NCBI RefSeq assembly: GCF_000010345.1
Contig: NC_009663.1
Location: 186,001 to 250,000, forward strand
Direction of reading: 5' to 3'
DNA length: 64,000 nt
DNA from: Sulfurovum sp. NBC37-1
Lineage (GTDB): Bacteria > Campylobacterota > Campylobacteria > Campylobacterales > Sulfurovaceae
Shown here piece after piece: positions 28,079-36,882 of this stretch. The notes beneath the pieces were generated by a model that searched no databases, had not been told where the DNA came from, and saw nothing but the letters and a program-made list of their open reading frames with translations. The first letter of the stretch is position 1. Each line of letters opens with the position of its first letter. Made by a program: the position numbers and the translations under genes.

Positions 28079-28984
28079 ATGAAAGAATTAAAAATATTTG
28101 GAATTGTAGCAGTCTTTACTCTCATACTTTATTGGGGTGTTGAACCGTTCGCGCATTCTCAAATGCACAAGCATGTCGAGGGTGACAACCTGCAATACAG
28201 TGACTTGAAGCCGGTAGCGGCAAAAGGTGATGCAGCAAAAGGTGAAGCCTTAGCTGCTGCCTGTGTGGGATGTCACTCTATCAAAGTAAAAAATATGCCT
28301 GCACCTATGGATGCAGTCGCTTCTGCGCAGGCTTACGGTGTTAATCCACCTGATCTTAGCCTTGCAGGAGCAATGTTGGATGAAAAGTTCTTTGCCCACT
28401 TCCTGCTTAATCCGGCAGAAGTGACAAAGTCCAAGCACTTTGCAATGCCTCCAAGTGCTGGTAGTGAGCAGGATGCGGCAGATATCGTTGCCTACTTTAA
28501 GTCTATCGCACCCAAAGAGGCGACAGCAAAAGAAGGGTACGAGTTTGCCTGTGGACGTTGTCATGCGAACAGATATGACAAATGGACACAGATCGGTGAC
28601 GTGCCTAAGACAAAGTCTAACATCAAAACCGGTGTAGATCTTGCAGCACTTGACTTCAAGAAGAATTTGGGTGTCTACCAGAACAAACTGGCAGACTATA
28701 TGGGTAAATTGCCACCGGATCTCTCTATTATCATCAGAGCGAGATCTGAGCATTTCCTTCATACGTTCATAGAGGATCCTCAGTCACAGCTACCTGGTAC
28801 AGCGATGCCTAGAGTCGGATTGAATAAGGAAGGTATGGAAAAAGTATTTACTTACCTTGAAGAGACAGGTGATCCGAGTGCACCAAAAAGAAAAGCGGTT
28901 GGACCATGGGTACTTGCGTTCTTCTTTATCTTTACGTTCCTTGCGTATGGTTGGAAGAAAGCAATGTGGAAAGGTCACCACTAA
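28079..28984 (+). CDS. petC: Di-haem cytochrome c subunit of the bc1 complex
   Basis: 301 aa. One N-terminal helix (IVAVFTLILYWGVEPF) and two c-type haem motifs, CVGCH and CGRCH, in tandem cytochrome domains, with a C-terminal membrane helix (GPWVLAFFFIFTFLAYGW). The two-haem form replaces the single-haem c1 in Campylobacterota. Ends the operon; a structured repeat starts 7 bases after the stop. Confidence 0.92.
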   Translation: MKELKIFGIVAVFTLILYWGVEPFAHSQMHKHVEGDNLQYSDLKPVAAKGDAAKGEALAAACVGCHSIKVKNMPAPMDAVASAQAYGVNPPDLSLAGAMLDEKFFAHFLLNPAEVTKSKHFAMPPSAGSEQDAADIVAYFKSIAPKEATAKEGYEFACGRCHANRYDKWTQIGDVPKTKSNIKTGVDLAALDFKKNLGVYQNKLADYMGKLPPDLSIIIRARSEHFLHTFIEDPQSQLPGTAMPRVGLNKEGMEKVFTYLEETGDPSAPKRKAVGPWVLAFFFIFTFLAYGWKKAMWKGHH

Positions 28985-28991
28985 TTTTTGC

Positions 28992-29103
28992 GGTATTTCA
29001 CTGCAACTTTGACCGAATGGAATTTATTCCGTTCGGTCACTTACTTCAATGTAAGCTTTCTCACTACATAAATCCCATTAGCCCAAATTTACAGCAAACT
29101 ACC
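28992..29103 (+). repeat. Structured repeat, copy 2 of the ~113-bp family
   Basis: Aligns with 20807-20920 from end to end, most clearly at TTTGACCGAATGG, TTCGGTCAC and TACAGCAAACTACCACAAAAT. Its ends (GGTATTTCACTG and, inverted, GGTAGTTTGCTG) differ from copy 1 but keep pairing with each other. The internal stem is weaker than in copy 1. Confidence 0.6.
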
Positions 29104-29149
29104 ACAAAATAAATTTTTTAAGTTTCAATTAACGCAACATCTGAAAATT

Positions 29150-29210
29150 TTCCTACTTCCTACTTCCTACTTCCTACTTCCTACTTCCTACTTCCTACTT
29201 CCTACTTCCT
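29150..29210 (+). repeat. Heptanucleotide tandem array (TTCCTAC)8 upstream of moaA
   Basis: Eight perfect copies of TTCCTAC (29150-29205) plus a partial ninth, ending 2 bases before the FNR-type box of moaA. Confidence 0.85.
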
Positions 29211-29212
29211 TA

Positions 29213-29226
29213 TTGATATAAATCAT
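29213..29226 (+). promoter_or_regulatory. FNR-type box of the moaA promoter
   Basis: TTGAT-ATAA-ATCAT, one mismatch from consensus. A -10-like TACCCT (29249-29254) starts 36 bases after the box starts, the same spacing as at petA. Confidence 0.55.
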
Positions 29227-29280
29227 CCCCTTTTTATCTACATTTGGATACCCTAACAAAAATCAATATATTGGATGATT

Positions 29281-30261
29281 ATGCTAATAGACGGACATGG
29301 CCGGACAGTGGACTATCTGCGTGTTTCTGTAACGGAACGCTGTAACTTCAGATGCCAGTACTGTATGCCGGAGAAACCTTTTTCATGGGTACCAAAAGAG
29401 AACCTCCTCTCTTTTGAAGAACTCTTTTTGTTTATGAAAGTGGCTATGGATGAAGGTGTGAACAAGATACGTATCACCGGAGGTGAGCCTCTACTCAGAG
29501 AGGATCTGGACAGTTTCATCAAGATGATCCATGACTACAAACCCGATATCGATCTGGCATTGACAACGAATGCGTATCTGCTTCCGCAGACGGCGCAAAA
29601 GCTCAAAGATGCCGGATTGAAGCGTTTGAATATTTCGCTCGATTCTCTTAAGCCTGAAGTGGCACATCAGATCGCGCAGAAAGATGTTCTGGGTCAAGTG
29701 CTTAAAGGTATAGACAAAGCCCTGGAAGTGGGACTGGGTGTCAAAATCAATATGGTACCGCTCAAGGGTATCAACGATAATGAGATCCTGGATGTGATGG
29801 AATACTGTATGGATCGCAATATCAAGATCCGTTTCATCGAGTATATGGAGAACCGCCATGCTCTGGAAGCACTCAAAGGTATGCATGGCAAGGAGATACT
29901 TTCCAAGGTCAAAGAGAAATACACTATCCATGCATTGGGGCGTGAGGGTGCCAGTCCTTCATTTAACTATACCATCGAAGAGAACGGTTATGAGTTTGGC
30001 CTTATCGATCCGCACAAGCATGATTTCTGTGAGAGCTGCAACCGTATTAGGCTGACAGCAGAGGGTTTTTTGATCCCATGCCTTTACTTCGATGAGGCTT
30101 TGAGTATTGCTGAAGCGGTCAAAAAGGGTGATATCGAGGAAGCATCACAGGTTTTAGCGACTGTGCTGAAAGACAAACCCAAAGAGAACCGCTGGATCGA
30201 GGGTGAACTCGAAGAAGGGCAGGAAGTCTCTAGCCGTGCCTTTTATGAGACCGGCGGCTGA
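29281..30261 (+). CDS. moaA: GTP 3',8-cyclase (molybdenum cofactor biosynthesis)
   Basis: 326 aa from ATG 29281 ([16 protein letters not shown]); ATG 29275 is an alternative. Radical SAM cluster CNFRCQYC, the second cluster in [20 protein letters not shown], and the C-terminal GG of the family. First step of molybdopterin synthesis, needed by the formate dehydrogenase at 43 kb. Its TGA overlaps the ATG of queE. Confidence 0.95.
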   Translation: MLIDGHGRTVDYLRVSVTERCNFRCQYCMPEKPFSWVPKENLLSFEELFLFMKVAMDEGVNKIRITGGEPLLREDLDSFIKMIHDYKPDIDLALTTNAYLLPQTAQKLKDAGLKRLNISLDSLKPEVAHQIAQKDVLGQVLKGIDKALEVGLGVKINMVPLKGINDNEILDVMEYCMDRNIKIRFIEYMENRHALEALKGMHGKEILSKVKEKYTIHALGREGASPSFNYTIEENGYEFGLIDPHKHDFCESCNRIRLTAEGFLIPCLYFDEALSIAEAVKKGDIEEASQVLATVLKDKPKENRWIEGELEEGQEVSSRAFYETGG

Positions 30262-31019
30262 TGTTCTACCTGACCGAACAATTTTTCTCCATTCAGGGTG
30301 AAGGGAAATATGCAGGGGTACCTTCCTACTTTTTAAGAACGGGGGGATGCAACCTCTCCTGTCCGGGCTTTGGCGCAACATATGAAGTTGACGGAGAAAT
30401 CCGTTACGGATGCGATACCTATTTTGCTGTGGACAGTGCTTATGCAAAGTCCTGGAAGAAAGTGGATGACAGCAGAATACTGGTCGACAGGCTTCAAGAG
30501 GAGTTCACACAGATAGGCTATGCACCGGATGTCGTCATTACAGGTGGTGAGCCCTTGATGTATCATAGCGACAGTGTATTTTATGAAGTTGTAAGCTGGC
30601 TGGTTGACAGAGGTGTACGGATCACCTTTGAGACCAATGGAACGATCGAGATAGACTTTGATGCGTTTCCCGCTTACAAAGCATGTGTTTTCGCACTTTC
30701 ATTAAAACTTGCCAACAGTGGAGAACCTGCCTCAAAGCGTGTCATCCCGCAGGCACTGAAAAATCTCCAGTCCTATTCAAAAGAGACCTTTTTGAAATTT
30801 ACGATCGATAAAGAGCTTGTTGAGACCACAGCGTTCGAAGAGATCAATGAAATAAGGAAGATACTGCCTGAGCTGGAAGTCTTCTGTATGCCTGTAGGTG
30901 AAAGCAGAGATACGATCTGGAAAAATGACAGAGCCGTTTTTGAATTCTGTATGAAACATAATTTTCGCTACAGTGACAGACTGCATATCAGGGTTTTTGA
31001 TACGACGCAGGGTGTCTAA
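30261..31019 (+). CDS. queE: 7-carboxy-7-deazaguanine synthase, with expanded cluster loop
   Basis: 252 aa. Opens FYLTEQFFSIQGEGKYAG as QueE does, then TGGCNLSC, and TGGEPLMYHS later. The usual CX3CX2C is not present: after CNLSC the next cysteine is 16 residues on, in YGCDT, so the SAM-cluster ligands read CX3CX16C with a PGFGATYEVDGEIRYG insert, while the CDT that follows the third ligand is kept. Makes CDG from the QueD product on the route to queuosine. Overlaps moaA by one base. Confidence 0.85.
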   Translation: MFYLTEQFFSIQGEGKYAGVPSYFLRTGGCNLSCPGFGATYEVDGEIRYGCDTYFAVDSAYAKSWKKVDDSRILVDRLQEEFTQIGYAPDVVITGGEPLMYHSDSVFYEVVSWLVDRGVRITFETNGTIEIDFDAFPAYKACVFALSLKLANSGEPASKRVIPQALKNLQSYSKETFLKFTIDKELVETTAFEEINEIRKILPELEVFCMPVGESRDTIWKNDRAVFEFCMKHNFRYSDRLHIRVFDTTQGV

Positions 31020-31759
31020 AACAGCATTTTATACAGCATTTTAATTGCCAATATATAAAGTATAGCCCCCATAAGTTTTTTGGTTTTCGCCTGATCAAGC
31101 TTAAAATGCATGAGGTAGTTTCCAATGTACCCTCCGGCAATGGAAGCAAGCATCACACAGATAAGCAGTATCCAGTCAAGCTTGACATAGCTGGCATAGG
31201 TAAAGAAGGAGCTGAGTGCCGCAAAGGGTACTACAGAGCTGACCGTTACCGCTACCTTCTTAGGATCAAATCCCAGCAGTATCAGCAACGGCATTAAAAT
31301 ATTACCCCCTCCTACGCCAAGCAGTCCTGCCAAAAATCCTACAAACGCTCCTACTATAAACAGTATCGCTTTCCCTTTAGTATGTGTGAGAGGTTTTTTC
31401 TTTCCGAATATCATCATGCTTGCACTGTAAAAAAGAAGCAGAATAAAGAGAGATTTTACAAGGCTCTCATTGATAAATTGGCTACTGTAGGCTCCAATCG
31501 GTGCAAAAATGAGCATCATAAGTGCAATAGGCCAGATAAAAGAGAAGTCAAGTACTTTACGTTTTATGTTCATTATACTTGAAGTTATGGTAGTAGAGGC
31601 TCCGGCAAAGAGACCGGTTGCCTTTGCGACAATAAATTCTATGCCAAAAAAGTTGAGTACAGGGATCAATGCGATTCCCGAACCGGTTCCTCCCATGGAG
31701 AAAACAGTGGAGAGTACAAAGGCAATACTGCTGTAGATAAGATAATCATGCATAAGCAT
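31016..31759 (-). CDS. TauE/SafE-family sulfur-anion exporter-like membrane protein
   Basis: 247 aa, about eight membrane helices in two related halves (GGTGSGIALIPVLNFFGI and GLLGVGGGNILMPLLILLGF). The family moves sulfite, sulfonates or related anions; in a sulfur oxidiser sulfite or thiosulfate export is plausible, but substrate is inference. Converges on queE with a 4-base overlap. Confidence 0.82.
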   Translation of the reverse strand: MLMHDYLIYSSIAFVLSTVFSMGGTGSGIALIPVLNFFGIEFIVAKATGLFAGASTTITSSIMNIKRKVLDFSFIWPIALMMLIFAPIGAYSSQFINESLVKSLFILLLFYSASMMIFGKKKPLTHTKGKAILFIVGAFVGFLAGLLGVGGGNILMPLLILLGFDPKKVAVTVSSVVPFAALSSFFTYASYVKLDWILLICVMLASIAGGYIGNYLMHFKLDQAKTKKLMGAILYILAIKMLYKMLF

Positions 31760-31879
31760 CTTCCTAAAATAAGTTGAAATAATAAAAAATATAAGTAACT
31801 AATATTTTATAAGGAAAATTATATTTAAATCGGAGTAATATCATCCTGATTATCAATTTTCAGATGTAGTAAAGCCAGG

Positions 31880-33109
31880 ATGGATGATTGTATGTTTAAA
31901 ATAGATGACCCTAAAAATAATTACAAGAATGTAATACACGCTTTCTTTTTGGCTTTGGCGATCACCATCGCAGAACCTTCAACTATTCTTCCTCTAATGG
32001 TGCACCACTTCAGTAACAGTGTTATTGTCGTAGGTATTTTTGCCTCTTTGCTTCGTGGCGGGGCGATTATGGTACAGCTTTACGCAGCCTTTCATGCACA
32101 AGCCTATAAAAGAGTGCTTCCCTATCTGGGGAAAGTCTTTTTCTTTCGCTGGATTTCCTGGTTCTCCATAGGCTTGAGTATCTTTTTTATCGGTGACAGT
32201 AATAAACCGCTAACCCTTTTTCTCATAGGTTTGGGGCTCTTTTTCTTCTCTTTTTCAGCAGGATTCGGTGCCATTTATTTCAAAGAACTTCAAGCCAAAC
32301 TCTTTTCCCGAAAATATCGTGGTAAAACGATGGCGAACAGACAGGTGGCAGGCTCTGTTGCCTCTATCATCAGCGGAGGCGTTGCGGGATACGTGCTTAA
32401 TCACTATGATGCACCGCTTAACTATGCTTATCTGTTCATGGTAAGCAGTCTCTTTATGGTCATAGGTTTTGTGACGTTTGTAACGATAGAAGAGCCTGTC
32501 AAGGAGAATGTTTCCATTAAGGAAAAACATTTTAGAACATTTATTAAAAATGCGACTGTAATACTCAAAGAAGACAAAAGACTACAGCAGCAGATTCTTG
32601 CAATTTTCCTTAGTTTCAGCTATTTCCTCTCTATGCCTTTTGTGATCCTCAATGCGAACAGTACTTTCACGCTCACGGGTTGGATGCTGGGTGGATTTAT
32701 TACAGTTCAAATGACAGGCAGTATTCTGGGCAGCAGTTTTTTATGGAGAAAGGTCGATGATTATGAAAAAATGCTTTCACTCAGTTTCCTCTTTATGATG
32801 GCTGCTTTTATTATTGCATTATTTGCCAACAGTGTCTATTGGTATGCAGTCATCTTTTTACTTTTTGGTATTGCCTTGGACGGATTCAGTATTTCGGGGA
32901 TGAATCTGGTGATTGAAATTGCTCCTGAAGAGAAACGACCTATCTATACGGCACTACAGACAAATATCAGTTCCCTGGGGCTTTTCTTCCCGGTATTGGG
33001 AGGGATCATTTTAAGGTTCGTAGGCAGTTATACGGTGATATATCTTTTAAGTATCCTGTTTTTGAGTATCGGATTTTTAATCAGTAAACAATTAAAAGGA
33101 ATTAAATAA
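31880..33109 (+). CDS. Major facilitator superfamily transporter
   Basis: 409 aa, about twelve helices. The loop between helices 4 and 5 has FSRKYRGKTMANRQVAGSVAS, similar to MFS exporters. Possible starts are ATG 31880 and ATG 31895. Substrate unknown. Transcribed divergently from the TauE-like gene, across a 120-base AT-rich gap. Confidence 0.75.
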   Translation: MDDCMFKIDDPKNNYKNVIHAFFLALAITIAEPSTILPLMVHHFSNSVIVVGIFASLLRGGAIMVQLYAAFHAQAYKRVLPYLGKVFFFRWISWFSIGLSIFFIGDSNKPLTLFLIGLGLFFFSFSAGFGAIYFKELQAKLFSRKYRGKTMANRQVAGSVASIISGGVAGYVLNHYDAPLNYAYLFMVSSLFMVIGFVTFVTIEEPVKENVSIKEKHFRTFIKNATVILKEDKRLQQQILAIFLSFSYFLSMPFVILNANSTFTLTGWMLGGFITVQMTGSILGSSFLWRKVDDYEKMLSLSFLFMMAAFIIALFANSVYWYAVIFLLFGIALDGFSISGMNLVIEIAPEEKRPIYTALQTNISSLGLFFPVLGGIILRFVGSYTVIYLLSILFLSIGFLISKQLKGIK

Positions 33110-33123
33110 ATAAGACTATACTG

Positions 33124-33156
33124 TTGTGAGTGTCACCTATTATTAGAGGTGCCCTT
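33124..33156 (-). mobile_element. Solo end of the 36883-37150 inverted-repeat element
   Basis: Read on the minus strand it matches the left end of the 268-bp element (AAGGG, ACCTCTAATAATAGGT, CACAA) with about four differences in 33 bases. No second end is nearby, so it looks like a remnant. It sits in the queD leader. Confidence 0.6.
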
Positions 33157-33207
33157 AAGTTATATTGGTTAAAATCAGAGCCATATACACACCTATTGAG
33201 GAAAGCA

Positions 33208-33789
33208 ATGCTGATCAGAAAACTTTTTAAATTTGAGAATGCTCATATTGTACGTGACTGTTCTACCCGACGCTGCAGTGAGAATATCCACGGGCACTCC
33301 TATAAGGTGGAGGTGCTGCTTGAATCGAACTATCTTGATAATGGGCAGATGGTGTATGACTTCGGCCTGACCAAGCTCTACATCAAAGAGCTGATCGATT
33401 CTTTTGATCATGCGATCACACTATGGTCAAAAGACGATTCTGCCTATACTGAAGCGATGAAGCATTACAGCAGCCGATGGGTGGAGCTTCCCGTCTCTCC
33501 GTCTGCTGAACAGTTCAGCCGTGTGATCTACCTGATGGTGGAACGTGTTCTTGAATGTACTGAAATGCAGAACGGCGAGAAAGAGGTGAAGCTTCACAGT
33601 ATCATCGTGCATGAGACTGAAACGGGTTATGCCCAGGGGTTCAAAGAAGATGCATACAGTGAACTGATGGGAAGGATCGCACTTGAAGAGATTGTCTTCT
33701 CGGAGCAGGTCAGGGCCGAGTGGAGTGATCCTGCACTTTGGAAGAAACTTCTGAAAGGTGAGAAGCTACTCAATCCCCAAAAGGTGTAG
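33208..33789 (+). CDS. queD: 6-carboxytetrahydropterin synthase QueD
   Basis: 193 aa from ATG 33208 (MLIRKLFKFENAH), with GAGGAAAG upstream; the longer frame from 33130 runs through the repeat remnant. Zinc His in FENAH and NIHGHSYKVEV, catalytic Cys in TRRCSENIHGH, C-terminal HETETGYAQG. Longer than the ~120-aa core because of an insert and a C-terminal extension. Acts before queE in queuosine synthesis. Confidence 0.9.
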   Translation: MLIRKLFKFENAHIVRDCSTRRCSENIHGHSYKVEVLLESNYLDNGQMVYDFGLTKLYIKELIDSFDHAITLWSKDDSAYTEAMKHYSSRWVELPVSPSAEQFSRVIYLMVERVLECTEMQNGEKEVKLHSIIVHETETGYAQGFKEDAYSELMGRIALEEIVFSEQVRAEWSDPALWKKLLKGEKLLNPQKV

Positions 33790-33790
33790 T

Positions 33791-35008
33791 CTAACGTGTA
33801 AAAAGATCTTCTTTTTTTTCACTTACCAACTCCCATGCAATGGGGAGCATATGGACCAAAGCCCCTTTTTCGAGCTGTTCTACTTCAGGTTCTGTGATGA
33901 TCATCCCGTCGGCAGCCTGCATAGGGGAAACCATACCCGGCATCTGAAGCGTGATACTCTCGAAACTTTTCCCATCAAAATGGCCAAGTTTAACGGTAAA
34001 TTTTCCTTTTTTCAGCTTCAATGTCTCTCTGAGTGGGGTTGCGATCGTATTGTGGTAATGGGCTTTGAGACCGCTCATTTTACGAATGGCCGCACGAACG
34101 AAGATCTCATAGTTGACCATGGATGCCAGCGGGTTTCCGGGTAGGTTGATAATGACCGTATTACCTATTTTCCCAAAGGCTGTAGGTTTCCCGGGTTTGA
34201 TCTCCACCCCTTCAAAATTGAGTTCCATACCCAGTTGGGTAAATGCCTCTTTGGTAAAATCTTTGTCCCCTACACTGACCCCGCCGCTGGTAATGATAAT
34301 GTCGGCATGCAAAGCCTGCCCGATCGCCTCCTGGAGCGCGTGTATGGTATCTTTGGAGCTGCGTATGTATTGGGTTTCGCAGCCAAGCTCCTTAGCGCGT
34401 GCAAGGAACATGGGTGTGTTAGAATTATAGAGCTGATGGGCTTCGATCTTTTCAAAATGTGGTTTGAGCTCATCTCCTGTACCAAAGACAGCCACTCTGA
34501 CTTTGCGTTTAACCTTGACATGGCTCATCCCCTGGGAAGCGAGCATGGCAATGGTATAGGCCGTGACCTTTTCGCCTTTTTCAAGGAATACAGTACCACT
34601 CTTGATGTCCTCTCCCGCCCAGCGTATAAATGCATCTTTTTTGATGGAGACAGGCAGAATGATCTTGTCCTCGTAGACCTGTACCTCTTCTACGGGAACG
34701 ATCGCATTACATCCTTTTGGAATGGGAGCGCCTGTCATGATCTTCATGGCGGAACCCGCAAAGAGTTCATTTTTAGGGTCATCCCCCGCAAAGATATGTT
34801 CTGTGCAGGGTACGGAGGAGCCGGCATCACTCTGTTTAACGGCATAACCGTCCATTGCAGAGTTGTCAAAACGCGGCAGATCGAATTGTGCGATCAAGTC
34901 CTCACTGATGACGCGGCCCACTGCCTCTTCAATGGGGATCCATTCGTCATCAACAACAGGGGTGTTTTGATAGACGATATCCAAGGCTTCGGAAATGCTG
35001 ATAGCCAT
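33791..35008 (-). CDS. moeA: Molybdopterin molybdotransferase
   Basis: 405 aa. DLPRFDNSAMDGYAV, VFGTGDELKPHF, TSGGVSVGDKDFTKEAF and LPGNPLASMVNYEIFV are the MoeA core; C-terminal domain ends in PIAWELVSEKKEDL. Inserts molybdate into adenylated molybdopterin. Converges on queD with one base between the stops. Confidence 0.95.
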   Translation of the reverse strand: MAISISEALDIVYQNTPVVDDEWIPIEEAVGRVISEDLIAQFDLPRFDNSAMDGYAVKQSDAGSSVPCTEHIFAGDDPKNELFAGSAMKIMTGAPIPKGCNAIVPVEEVQVYEDKIILPVSIKKDAFIRWAGEDIKSGTVFLEKGEKVTAYTIAMLASQGMSHVKVKRKVRVAVFGTGDELKPHFEKIEAHQLYNSNTPMFLARAKELGCETQYIRSSKDTIHALQEAIGQALHADIIITSGGVSVGDKDFTKEAFTQLGMELNFEGVEIKPGKPTAFGKIGNTVIINLPGNPLASMVNYEIFVRAAIRKMSGLKAHYHNTIATPLRETLKLKKGKFTVKLGHFDGKSFESITLQMPGMVSPMQAADGMIITEPEVEQLEKGALVHMLPIAWELVSEKKEDLFTR

Positions 35009-35115
35009 TAGTTTACCTTTATATGATAAGATTGTTTCTACTTGGAGTGATTATATCAAAATAGGGTATAATCCACTTTTAATTTATGGGCGACATGGCC
35101 CCAACAGGAGTTTTT

Positions 35116-35541
35116 ATGGTAGAACAGGTCATTGCTTCACACAGTATATTGGTCAAGATATTTTTAGCTTTTTTGGTGGCGGGTTTCTTCATCCCGATGA
35201 TGACGGCGAAACATCCTTTGAAGTTCAGAAAAGCAAGTTTCATCTATACGATGATCTTCCAGGCATTGGCAACGATGATCGCCTTCACGGGTCTGGTAGC
35301 AATGGTCATGGGTGACTACGGTTTTACGTTCAGTATTATTCTTATGATCCTTATCTGGACGGCGATGATGTTTATCGAGATCAAGAAATACAGAGTGATC
35401 AAATACACCGATGTTGAAGACCCGGCAAAACATGCACTGCTCAAAAGCCTTTTTATCAAGATCTCTTCAGTACAGGTTTTCCTTGTCGTTGCCATGGTCG
35501 TATTTAAAATACTGGAAGCCAAAGGTGCAATATCTCTATAA
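35116..35541 (+). CDS. Small integral membrane protein, function unknown
   Basis: 141 aa from ATG 35116 (MVEQVIASHSILVKIFLAFL), chosen because of the CAGGAG 6 bases before it. Four hydrophobic helices; no charged motif or cofactor site. It overlaps rsmE by 17 bases, so the two are probably co-translated. Not recognised beyond being membrane-bound. Confidence 0.65.
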   Translation: MVEQVIASHSILVKIFLAFLVAGFFIPMMTAKHPLKFRKASFIYTMIFQALATMIAFTGLVAMVMGDYGFTFSIILMILIWTAMMFIEIKKYRVIKYTDVEDPAKHALLKSLFIKISSVQVFLVVAMVVFKILEAKGAISL

Positions 35542-36196
35542 CGAAGAGGCAGGAAGCCCGCAACTGACATTGGAAGGTGACGCACATCGTTATCTTTTCA
35601 AGGTACGCCGTCAAAAGGCGGATGATACCATTTATCTGCGTAATCTCAATGACAATCAGTTGCACCGTTATGCCATCACGCATATAGACAAACGTTCTGC
35701 GACCCTCACTTTGGAGGAGAGTACTGTACTTGAAATCAAAGCATCCAAGGTACTGCATGTCGGGTGGTGTGTCATAGACCCCAAAAATATCGAGAAAGTG
35801 TTGCCCTCTCTCAATGAAATGGGTGTAGCAAAGATCACCTTTATCTACTGTAAACGTTCCCAGAAAAGTTTCAAACCCGACTTCAAGCGTTTGGAAAAAA
35901 TTCTGCTCAACTCTTCACAGCAATCAGGAAGGTCTGAAATGATGCAGCTGGAAATGGCTGAAGATCTACGATCTTTTCTGGCGGAGAACCCCCAGAGTAA
36001 AATGCTGAATTTCTCAGAAAATAACTTTATATCGGGTGCTGCAGACATTGAGACGATAGTGATCGGCTGTGAAGGCGGTTTTCATGAAGATGAAGTCGCT
36101 CTTTTTGATGAAGAGATGATACTTGGATTTGATACGCCTTTGGTTTTAAAGAGTGAAAGTGCTGTCTGTGCGGTGGCATCCAAGGCACTTCTCTGA
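35525..36196 (+). CDS. rsmE: 16S rRNA m3U1498 methyltransferase RsmE
   Basis: 223 aa from GTG 35525 (reads VQYLYNEEAGSPQLTLEGDAHRYLF). PUA-like N-terminus, then SPOUT methyltransferase: NEMGVAKITFIYCKRSQ, NSSQQSGRSEMM, IGCEGGFHEDEVALF and LGFDTPLVLKSESAVCA. The length matches the family; starts further upstream would add unrelated residues. Confidence 0.9.
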   Translation: MQYLYNEEAGSPQLTLEGDAHRYLFKVRRQKADDTIYLRNLNDNQLHRYAITHIDKRSATLTLEESTVLEIKASKVLHVGWCVIDPKNIEKVLPSLNEMGVAKITFIYCKRSQKSFKPDFKRLEKILLNSSQQSGRSEMMQLEMAEDLRSFLAENPQSKMLNFSENNFISGAADIETIVIGCEGGFHEDEVALFDEEMILGFDTPLVLKSESAVCAVASKALL

Positions 36197-36267
36197 AATT
36201 TTTTCCAGTTCCATCTTTTGTATATTCAGAAACAATTAAGATTTTATGTCTTACAATAAAATATTAA

Positions 36268-36273
36268 TATAAT
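36268..36273 (+). promoter_or_regulatory. -10 element of the cytochrome c gene
   Basis: TATAAT, 16 bases before the ATG; GAAGG lies between. Confidence 0.5.
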
Positions 36274-36289
36274 AAATGAAGGTTATAAA

Positions 36290-36652
36290 ATGAAAAAAGT
36301 TATTTTTACAGCGTTATTGGCAAGTGTGAGTTTGATGGCGGCAGATGCTGCACAGGCAAACAATTCAGGTGCATTTTCAGCAAAAGATATAAATGCTGCG
36401 TCGATTTATAAAAGACAATGTTCACTCTGTCATGGTGAAAAAGGTGAAAAAAGTCCTGAACCAGGAATAGCACCATTAGCGGGAAGAGACGCAACAATAT
36501 TGGCACTTAGGATAAGAGCATATAGAGATCAGGACAAAGGTATTGGAACATATACTATGCATAAAAGCAGTGAGCTGATGAAAAATGAGACCGTTAAGCT
36601 TTCCGATATGCAAATTGGTGCTCTTGCTAAATATATTAGCAGTTTAAAATAA
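36290..36652 (+). CDS. Periplasmic mono-haem class I cytochrome c
   Basis: 120 aa. Signal peptide (VIFTALLASVSLMAADAAQA), haem motif CSLCHGEKGEKS, and Met ligand likely in YTMHKS. Resembles the small electron carriers that link bc1 to terminal reductases; partner unknown. A GTAG-type REP starts 5 bases after the stop. Confidence 0.85.
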   Translation: MKKVIFTALLASVSLMAADAAQANNSGAFSAKDINAASIYKRQCSLCHGEKGEKSPEPGIAPLAGRDATILALRIRAYRDQDKGIGTYTMHKSSELMKNETVKLSDMQIGALAKYISSLK

Positions 36653-36657
36653 TGCAG

Positions 36658-36689
36658 GTAGGGTATGCTGATCTTCTCAGTATATCCTA
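36658..36689 (+). repeat. GTAG-type REP hairpin after the cytochrome c gene
   Basis: GTAG then GGTATGCTGA, loop TCTTC, TCAGTATATCC: pairing with G-T wobbles and the leading GTAG. More degenerate than the other copies. Confidence 0.5.
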
Positions 36690-36770
36690 TTGATATGTAT
36701 TCGACTTCTCTTTCTTCCTGTTTGGAACATATTCCTTGTTACATTTCATAATATTTTAAATATGTTTGGC

Positions 36771-36776
36771 TATAAT
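36771..36776 (+). promoter_or_regulatory. Predicted -10 element of rpmE, with a structured leader
   Basis: TATAAT about 390 bases before rpmE. Between it and the inserted element (36783-36882) the leader has hairpins CTGC-TTTT-GCAG (36820-36831) and ACAGG/CCTGT (36855-36871). Ribosomal-protein leaders often fold for autoregulation; that is inference here. Confidence 0.4.
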
Positions 36777-36882
36777 ACTGCCCTTAAAGTTGTCTCGCCA
36801 AAGAGCGTTGCAGCGACCCCTGCTTTTGCAGTGGAAGAATGTGTATACATTAGAACAGGCTAGTTACCTGTCACTAAAATAA

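Noticed and set aside
29150-29210. Tandem array considered as a CRISPR
   Set aside because: The units are 7 bp and contiguous with no spacers; it is a simple heptamer repeat.
36783-36882. Possible tRNA, tmRNA or other known RNA upstream of the element
   Set aside because: No T-loop motif, anticodon arm or CCA; only two short hairpins, better read as the rpmE leader.
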